This document shows, in pieces, positions 58,667-64,000 of a DNA stretch of 64,000 bases; positions within the stretch are counted from its first letter, which is position 1, and each line of letters starts with the position of its first letter. The notes under the pieces are model-generated. The model was not told the origin of the DNA. It saw only the letters and a program-made list of their open reading frames with translations, and did not search any database. Made by a program: the position numbers and the translations under genes. This DNA comes from Companilactobacillus alimentarius DSM 20249 (lineage in GTDB: Bacteria > Bacillota > Bacilli > Lactobacillales > Lactobacillaceae): assembly GCF_002849895.1 (NCBI RefSeq), contig NZ_CP018867.1:930001-994000 (forward strand), read 5' to 3'.

Positions 58667-59858
58667 TAGAATACTCCTCCGGATCAATTGATGAATCTGA
58701 AAGCTTCTCTCTTACAAAGTAATCTTCAGCATGACGATAAAAACTGAGAATTGAATTGCCAAATCCATCCGACGAAATCCCATATAATACCTTTTGCCGT
58801 GCTTGGCGATCATCGAATGAATTAGGATGATCCAAATACGTCTTGATCTTGGGTACTAATTGGTCGTCTTGGTTGAATGTTACACCAACTGAAGGATCAG
58901 TCAACAAGGCGTCAGTATAAGGTGCACTTCTAACAATGATTTTCAATCCAGAAGCAATCGCCTCAATGTAAGTTAAACCTTGTGATTCGGTATCACTTGA
59001 GGACACAAAGATATCAGCCATATGATAATATGGTGAAATTTGATCATGGGCAACTTCGCCAGTAAATATGACATTATTGCTGATCTTCAAGTCTTGACTC
59101 ATCTGAACTAATTCATCCATATCAGGACCGTCTCCTACGATAACCAACATAATTTTAGGATCGTATTGTAACAGTTCTGGCATTGACTTCAACATATGAT
59201 CAATTTTCTTTTCCAAAGCAATTCGACTTAACATCAAAATAACTGGTGTATCTTTAGATAAACCCAATTTTTCACGAATAACAGCAGCATTGACCGGTTT
59301 AGTATATTCGGATAAATCCACCCCAGTTGGAATAATTGAAACTGGAGCTTTTATACCGTAGCGATCCATAGTTTCTTTCACTTGTTTACTAGGTGCTACG
59401 ACTCCTGATGCATTCTTTAAGAAAAGTCTCGTCATCTGTTTAACATGATATGGCTTTAGTAAATGACCATTGAGAACATAGTGTAAATAGTCCTCATACA
59501 TAGTGTGATAAGTATGAACAAATGGAATCTTCAACTGCTTTGCGACAAATTTTCCTATCATCCCTAATGAAAACTCAGTTTGAGTATGAACAATATCCAA
59601 CTTTAATTCTTTTGCCAATTCGACTGCGTGAAACATTCCTCTGATGGCAATTCTTCGATCAGTAAACGAAATAAAGGGAACGCTAGCCAGGCGAAAGATA
59701 TTTGGCTCAATCGTTTCCTTTGGAACATTTGGATCAGTCGTCGTAAAAATATAAACTGAATGACCCTTTCTTTCCAGATCATTCTTCAGTGTCTGAATCG
59801 ACGTTGCAACCCCACTGACCTGAGGGAAGTATGTATCAGTAAAAATCCCGATGTTCAT
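58659..59858 (-). CDS. lafA: Family 4 glycosyltransferase, LafA-like (1,2-diacylglycerol 3-glucosyltransferase)
   Basis: 399 residues, GT-B fold, peripheral membrane enzyme of the cytosolic face. N-terminal IGIFTDTYFPQVSGVATS is typical of this group, as is HTQTEFSLGMIGKFVA and the C-terminal FVSSSDTESQGLTYIEAIASG with two catalytic/donor Glu residues. It forms the first glycolipid of the LTA anchor pathway. AAGGAG lies 10 bases before the ATG. First gene of the laf-lta operon; the promoter is probably the TATAAT at ~59890-59900, right after the queT terminator. Confidence 0.9.
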   Translation of the reverse strand: MNIGIFTDTYFPQVSGVATSIQTLKNDLERKGHSVYIFTTTDPNVPKETIEPNIFRLASVPFISFTDRRIAIRGMFHAVELAKELKLDIVHTQTEFSLGMIGKFVAKQLKIPFVHTYHTMYEDYLHYVLNGHLLKPYHVKQMTRLFLKNASGVVAPSKQVKETMDRYGIKAPVSIIPTGVDLSEYTKPVNAAVIREKLGLSKDTPVILMLSRIALEKKIDHMLKSMPELLQYDPKIMLVIVGDGPDMDELVQMSQDLKISNNVIFTGEVAHDQISPYYHMADIFVSSSDTESQGLTYIEAIASGLKIIVRSAPYTDALLTDPSVGVTFNQDDQLVPKIKTYLDHPNSFDDRQARQKVLYGISSDGFGNSILSFYRHAEDYFVREKLSDSSIDPEEYSND

Positions 59859-59907
59859 AAAATCACATCTCCTTGCGAACTCTATAAAGTAGATTATAAC
59901 AAAAAAA

Positions 59908-59930
59908 AGAAGGAATCACTTCCCCCTTCG
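59908..59930 (-). terminator. Terminator of queT
   Basis: GAAGGGGGAAG..CCTTC hairpin followed by TTTTTTTT, 6 bases past the stop. Confidence 0.75.
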
Positions 59931-59935
59931 ATGTC

Positions 59936-60430
59936 TTAAGCTATTAATTTTTTAAAATTTTGATTTTTCATCAAAAAATAGAATATTACGGCACCAATTG
60001 CCACAACAACCAATTCACCTAATCCGACCGTGACAAAATTTAAAGCAAACGGCAATTTTAAGACGAAGTGTAATTCTGCTCCAACAATCAAACCGTTAAC
60101 CACCGCACAAATTATTGGTACTAACCATAAAAATTTATTTTCCTTTGGCAATCTCGTAATCAAGTAACAAGCAATTGCGGTCGCCAAAGTTCCTAGGATC
60201 AAATCATAAGCCCCTAATGAGGCACTAAATATATTAGAAATAAAACATCCAATAATCAAAGACCAACTATACTTATGATTGAAAAACGGCAATAACATCA
60301 AAATCTCTGAAACTCTAAATTGAATTTGACCGTATGAGAATGCCGAGATAACTGGTGCAATGGTCACTGCTACATAAAGCGCAGCAATCAAAGCTAACTG
60401 TGTAATATCCCTTACCTTTAAATTACTCAA
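59936..60430 (-). CDS. queT: Queuosine-precursor transporter (QueT family), S component-like
   Basis: About 164 residues with five or six membrane helices, of the ECF-transporter S-component type. Marked by DITQLALIAALYVAVT, YGQIQFRVSEILMLLPFFNHKYS and LGELVVVAIGAVIFY. It would import preQ1 or another queuosine precursor together with the shared ECF energising module, which is not in this window. Start is TTG at 60430 because GGAGG lies 8 bases upstream; an earlier GTG at 60445 would cover that ribosome binding site. A pseudoknot leader precedes it. Confidence 0.87.
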   Translation of the reverse strand: MSNLKVRDITQLALIAALYVAVTIAPVISAFSYGQIQFRVSEILMLLPFFNHKYSWSLIIGCFISNIFSASLGAYDLILGTLATAIACYLITRLPKENKFLWLVPIICAVVNGLIVGAELHFVLKLPFALNFVTVGLGELVVVAIGAVIFYFLMKNQNFKKLIA

Positions 60431-60438
60431 AACAAAAC

Positions 60439-60484
60439 CCTCCACTGTTTTAGTCTTTTAGCAGGTTAATCAGTGTAAACTGCT
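60439..60484 (-). promoter_or_regulatory. preQ1-like pseudoknot leader of queT
   Basis: Minus strand AGCAG (60480-60484) pairs with CTGCT (60460-60464). The loop holds CACTG (60471-60475), which pairs with CAGTG (60443-60447) in an A-rich tail (AAAAGACTAAAA). CAGTG is immediately followed by the Shine-Dalgarno GGAGG. The compact H-type pseudoknot with an A-rich tail over the ribosome binding site is the layout of preQ1 riboswitches, and the gene downstream is queT. The loop is longer than in the usual preQ1-I type. Confidence 0.65.
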
Positions 60485-60527
60485 TTAAATAGGTTATCTT
60501 ATTTTCAAACCCTTAGCAAGGAAATCC

Positions 60528-61175
60528 CTACTTTAAAGTCCCTCTAGAACGTAATTGTTCATCAATCAATTCTAAAACCTTTTTTTGATCTGCTGGATTT
60601 TCAACAAAATCATACTTATCACCATCAATTTTCATCTTAGGACTGTAATCATAATCATCATACCAACCATCATAACGACTAAGAAGTTGCTTATAATATT
60701 CAGGCAAAGTAGGATCTTGTTCTGGTTGTTCATATGAACGACCGCGTTTTTCAATTCGATGAATCATTGTATCATAAGAAATATCAAGATGTACCAATAA
60801 GTCAGGAGCTTTCTTAGCTGCAGCATATGGTAATTCTTGCATCATATTATCCAAAAGCTCGTCATAAACTTTTACTTCTTGTGGAGTTGCTCTACCCATA
60901 TCAGCATTCATATGGAAAAATAATGAATCTTCATAGATTGAACGGTCCAAAACATTATTATCCTGTACCATTGCTTTCTTAATTGAATCAAAACGTTTGT
61001 TTAAAAAGTAAATTTGTAATAGAAATGCATATTTTTTAGGGTCTTTATAAAATAATGGCAAAACCGGATTATTGTCAACTTGTTCATAAAATGCTTCTGT
61101 TCCCAAGTGTTCTGATAAAATAGTCGCCAATGAACTCTTTCCGGCTCCAATTGCGCCGCTCAATACGATCATCAT
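60528..61175 (-). CDS. Deoxynucleoside kinase
   Basis: 215 residues. P-loop GAIGAGKSSL, the DRSIYEDSLFF segment with the general base, and a lid with RGRSYEQ. It belongs to the deoxyadenosine/deoxyguanosine/deoxycytidine kinase family of Gram-positive bacteria, for deoxynucleoside salvage. The base preference is not certain. GGAGGAGAATA ribosome binding site. A TG-TATCAT extended -10 lies upstream at about 61240. Confidence 0.92.
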   Translation of the reverse strand: MMIVLSGAIGAGKSSLATILSEHLGTEAFYEQVDNNPVLPLFYKDPKKYAFLLQIYFLNKRFDSIKKAMVQDNNVLDRSIYEDSLFFHMNADMGRATPQEVKVYDELLDNMMQELPYAAAKKAPDLLVHLDISYDTMIHRIEKRGRSYEQPEQDPTLPEYYKQLLSRYDGWYDDYDYSPKMKIDGDKYDFVENPADQKKVLELIDEQLRSRGTLK

Positions 61176-61458
61176 TATTCTCCTCCGTAGCTTTATAATA
61201 CTTTATTTGATTTGTTTATTTGTAAAAAACAACATTCACTATGATACCACTTCAAATCTATATATTGAATAAGATTTTTTCATTTCACAAGATATGGTAT
61301 TGTTTTACAAACGAAGAAGTCACTCTTTCCATAGCTTAGCGAGTTTGGAACTAATTTTATTAATATTTGTTACCAATCCCCTATCACAATTATCGTAATC
61401 ATCCTATAATTAATTGTGTACTAAAGGAAATATTAGTTTCATTAAGGAAGGGGAAAAT

Positions 61459-63669
61459 ATGGGGAATAAATTACGAAATATTTTTATATCTATACTGGCA
61501 ATCTTAGTTTTGGTTCTGACGTTTAATCTTCAAAATGTTAAGGCTGCAACTAACTACACTAGTTCGGATATGATCACAGAAGCAAAAATAGTCAATCAGG
61601 ATAAAACCTATACAGTAGGTGGGACAGTTCCACTTACTTATGAGTTTGATTCTACTGGCCATCAGCTTAAAAATAACGATACTTTAACAATTGATGTGCC
61701 AAGCCCACTATCCGTAACATCAGGATCTCAATTTGATGTTACCGATGATAATGGACAAGTTATTGGTACGGCTGTTTTAAGCGATAACAATCAAATCATC
61801 GTTACTTTTAATGAAAACGTCGAAGAGCTTGAAAGCGTTCAGGGGACTCTTTCGATCAACACTGGCGTCAATGTCGACCGCAAGGCTCAAATCGGTACTA
61901 ACAACGTCGATTTTCCCGTTAAGGATAATCAGACTCAGACTAGCATTTTAAAAACCAAAACTAACGACAAGAACATTTCTAAAAAGGGTGTACTTGGCAA
62001 AGACTCTCAAGGAAATGATATCGTTACTTGGACCATCTTGGTTAACAGAAACGAATTAGATTTTGGTAACCTAACCGTCAGCGACCAAATCACTGATACT
62101 AACCTTGCTTATGTTCCTGGTTCAGTTGTCGTTCAAGAGGCAAACTGGATCGATAAAGATGCTGGAACCTATAAACGAGGCAATACTGTTTCAGCAGATA
62201 AATATAGTTTGACTGAAACTGGCAGTGGCTTTGACTTAGCAATTCCTAAGTCAGGGAAACAAATGTACGCCATTGTCTTTCAAACTAAAGTTACTGACCC
62301 CGACAAATTGACTGATGGAACAGTCTTTAGAAATGATGCTTCTATGACGGGATCATTTAGTGGAAATAATGGCAATGGAACTCAAATAATTGAAGATTCT
62401 GCTTCTGGGAAAGTTTCTAACGAAACTAACTCTGGCAATGGTAGTGGAACTAAACTAGGCAGCGTCGTTTTGACTAAAAACGATGAACAAAACAATAATG
62501 TTCTAGAAGGTGCCATCTACGATCTTTATAAAGTTGGCTCCACTACTCCACTACAAACAGGACTAACTACTGACACAAATGGTCAAATTAAAGTTTCTAG
62601 TTTAAGTGCTGGCGACTATTATTTCAAAGAAACTAAAGCTCCATCTGGCTACCAATTGAATGAAAATGAGATTCCTTTTACCATTACTGGACAAACCACT
62701 ACGCCAATAAAAGTAAATGGCGTCGATGAACCCGAAAAAGAAGAATTAGGTTCAATTGTAATTAGAAAAATTGACGCCGAAACTGGCTACAAATTGGCTG
62801 GTGCTGAATTCAATATTGTCAACGATCAAGGAGTCGTAGTTGGAACTATTACAACTGATCGTTTAGGAATTGGTCATTATTACAACTTACCTATTGGTCA
62901 CTATAAATTAGTGGAAACTAAAGCTCCTCAAGGCTATCTTAAGGGACAGGATGTTGAATTTGACGTTACATCCAACAATTTAACGCCAGAATTAATCTCT
63001 GTTGAAAACGAAAAAGAAGTTACTGGTGAAGATAGTTACAGTATTGTTTTACAAAAGTTTGACACGGATGATATGACTTTAGGAGTTCCCGGAGCAGAAT
63101 ATACGCTTTATACTACTGATGGAACTGCTTTAATGTCAGGTATTACTAATGAATTAGGTGTTATCAGAATTGATAATCTTAAGCCTGGAAATTATTATTT
63201 CCAAGAAACCAAAGCTCCTCAAGGTTACGATTTAAATCCAGATAAAATTTTGTTCACTATCAAAGAAAATGATAACGAAGCTGGTGTTGGTACCTTAATA
63301 ACATCTGATCCTCAGACTAAATCTGAACCTGGAGATAACAATAATGGTAACGAAATCGACCCATCTGAACCCGGCGATACTGATGAAGGAAACTCTGAAG
63401 AACCTAACACTGAGAAACCTAACGTTGAAGAACCAGATGATAATAACGGTGGTCTAATCGTTGACCCAGAACATCCAACAGCAAATAATGATGATGACGA
63501 TCAAATAGGATTAATTCCTAACCCAACAAATCCTGATTCTACGACAAATAATTCAGGTGCAAACAATGAAAAATTACCTCAAACTGGTAACAATTCTAAT
63601 TTGTTGGCTTCCCTTCTTGGATTGGTCATTTTAATCAGTATTGTTTATCACAAGCAACGTCAAGCTTAA
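61459..63669 (+). CDS. LPXTG-anchored surface protein with Cna_B/SpaA-like repeats
   Basis: 736 residues. Signal peptide (LRNIFISILAILVLVLTFNLQNVKA) is followed by an adhesin-type region (~30-330; two Ig-like domains as in collagen-binding or SpaA-type proteins). Three SpaA/Cna_B repeats come next: GSVVLTKNDEQ.., GSIVIRKIDAETGYKLAGAEF.., YSIVLQKFDTDD.., each ending near FKETKAPSGY, LVETKAPQGY or FQETKAPQGY, where the conserved Glu completes an isopeptide bond. After an Asp/Asn/Pro-rich wall-spanning stretch, the sorting signal is LPQTG (~706-710), a hydrophobic helix and a basic tail. AAGGGG precedes the ATG at 61459. No sortase or pilin partner is adjacent, so it is a single anchored protein. 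Confidence 0.92.
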   Translation: MGNKLRNIFISILAILVLVLTFNLQNVKAATNYTSSDMITEAKIVNQDKTYTVGGTVPLTYEFDSTGHQLKNNDTLTIDVPSPLSVTSGSQFDVTDDNGQVIGTAVLSDNNQIIVTFNENVEELESVQGTLSINTGVNVDRKAQIGTNNVDFPVKDNQTQTSILKTKTNDKNISKKGVLGKDSQGNDIVTWTILVNRNELDFGNLTVSDQITDTNLAYVPGSVVVQEANWIDKDAGTYKRGNTVSADKYSLTETGSGFDLAIPKSGKQMYAIVFQTKVTDPDKLTDGTVFRNDASMTGSFSGNNGNGTQIIEDSASGKVSNETNSGNGSGTKLGSVVLTKNDEQNNNVLEGAIYDLYKVGSTTPLQTGLTTDTNGQIKVSSLSAGDYYFKETKAPSGYQLNENEIPFTITGQTTTPIKVNGVDEPEKEELGSIVIRKIDAETGYKLAGAEFNIVNDQGVVVGTITTDRLGIGHYYNLPIGHYKLVETKAPQGYLKGQDVEFDVTSNNLTPELISVENEKEVTGEDSYSIVLQKFDTDDMTLGVPGAEYTLYTTDGTALMSGITNELGVIRIDNLKPGNYYFQETKAPQGYDLNPDKILFTIKENDNEAGVGTLITSDPQTKSEPGDNNNGNEIDPSEPGDTDEGNSEEPNTEKPNVEEPDDNNGGLIVDPEHPTANNDDDDQIGLIPNPTNPDSTTNNSGANNEKLPQTGNNSNLLASLLGLVILISIVYHKQRQA

Positions 63670-63724
63670 TCAAAAATAATATAAGTAATGTGGAATAAAT
63701 TCTAATTTATCCTGCGTAAAATGA

Positions 63725-63768
63725 AACAATCCCGATAATCAAAATACGATTATCGGGATTGCTTTTTT
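63725..63768. terminator. Terminator of LPXTG gene (convergent side too)
   Basis: CAATCCCGATAATC pairs with GATTATCGGGATTG across a 7-base loop, then TTTTTTT on the plus strand. Confidence 0.9.
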
Positions 63769-63780
63769 TAATACATAAAA

Positions 63781-64000
63781 TTAGAAAGCTCCACCTCCGG
63801 AACCGCCACCAAAGCCTCCAGAGGACCCACCAGAAAAGCCACCGGAACTAACACTGATACTAGAATCTCCTGCTGATAAGGCACTAGTAAAGGCTGATTG
63901 AAATCCGGAACTACTACTATTAAGAAAGCTAGTACTACCCAAGTAATAATATAAGATAGGTGAACTATTAATGTCCTCTGTACTGAAGTTTACCTTCAAT
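63781..64000 (-). CDS. C-terminal end of DUF2207-like membrane protein (cut by window edge)
   Basis: Only the last 73 codons are inside the window. The ending SGGFSGGSSGGFGGGSGGGAF, preceded by a short hydrophobic/polar stretch, is the Gly/Ser-rich tail that closes DUF2207 proteins, which have a signal peptide, an extracellular domain and a few membrane helices. The main part is outside, so the family call rests on this tail. It is convergent with the LPXTG gene. Confidence 0.5.
   Translation of the reverse strand, partial: LKVNFSTEDINSSPILYYYLGSTSFLNSSSSGFQSAFTSALSAGDSSISVSSGGFSGGSSGGFGGGSGGGAF

Overview
The window is low-GC Firmicute DNA from the Lactobacillaceae. The 16S rRNA on the minus strand, the translational S(MK)-type leader on metK, the LafA/LafB/LtaS lipoteichoic-acid genes, the type I glutamine synthetase and the LPXTG surface protein all fit. 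The 16S variable regions look most like the Companilactobacillus (former Lactobacillus alimentarius/farciminis) group; that genus call is a memory-based impression, not a search. The DNA is chromosomal, and the only clear mobile DNA is one solitary TnpB element. Layout from left to right: (1) 1-5921, minus strand: an exopolysaccharide operon of the Bacillus ydaJKLMN / Listeria pss type (GH8 lipoprotein, polytopic membrane protein, DUF2334 protein, BcsA-like GT2 synthase, and a BcsB-like protein cut by the window edge). (2) 6097-9326: a small unknown protein, a solitary glnA (no glnR beside it) and a divergent guaC, with several palindromes and purine-box-like motifs between them. (3) 9481-11005: an IS200/IS605-type element with an intact TnpB and no TnpA, next to its probable guide RNA. 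(4) 11012-16666: a YkcC-like GT2, a YkcB-like GT39 with unusual Gly/Ser/Lys/Pro-rich inserts and a 28-residue membrane peptide, divergent from an OmpR-type two-component system. (5) 16920-25132: a secreted WxL-like protein, mscL, a small wHTH-like protein, an NADH peroxidase/oxidase, tRNA-Leu, NAD(P)H-hydrate dehydratase and a MurJ/YtgP-type flippase. (6) 25300-36500: a candidate sRNA, leuS with a T-box, a GH73/LysM autolysin, a PAP2 phosphatase, an MFS pump, metK with an S(MK) box, tRNA-Val and tRNA-Glu, a 3-methyladenine glycosylase and a P1B-type metal ATPase. (7) 36695-48056: a complete lysine/diaminopimelate pathway of the N-acetyl branch. A lysine riboswitch controls lysA-dapH-dapL-dapA-dapB-patA-asd, and aspartokinase-dapF is transcribed divergently. 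(8) 48603-54364: a full rRNA operon on the minus strand (16S-tRNA Ile-tRNA Ala-23S-5S-tRNA Asn-tRNA Ser) with three tandem promoters. (9) 54523-63669: the lafA-lafB-UPF0104-ltaS glycolipid/lipoteichoic-acid operon, queT with a pseudoknot leader resembling a preQ1 riboswitch, a deoxynucleoside kinase and an LPXTG protein with Cna_B/SpaA-like repeats. (10) The right edge holds the Gly/Ser-rich end of a DUF2207-like protein. Cell-envelope construction is the main theme: exopolysaccharide, YkcBC-type glycosylation, MurJ-like flippase, autolysin, LTA and sortase-anchored adhesin. The second theme is metabolite sensing by RNA: four recognisable leaders (T-box, S(MK), lysine riboswitch, preQ1-like) occur in 36 kb. 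No single cluster looks like a wholly new defence or mobile system. The least explained items are the TnpB with its probable guide RNA, the pseudoknot before queT, the candidate sRNA at 25.3 kb, the GT39 with basic low-complexity inserts plus micropeptide, and the metal ATPase with a Fur/PerR-like box and a cre site.
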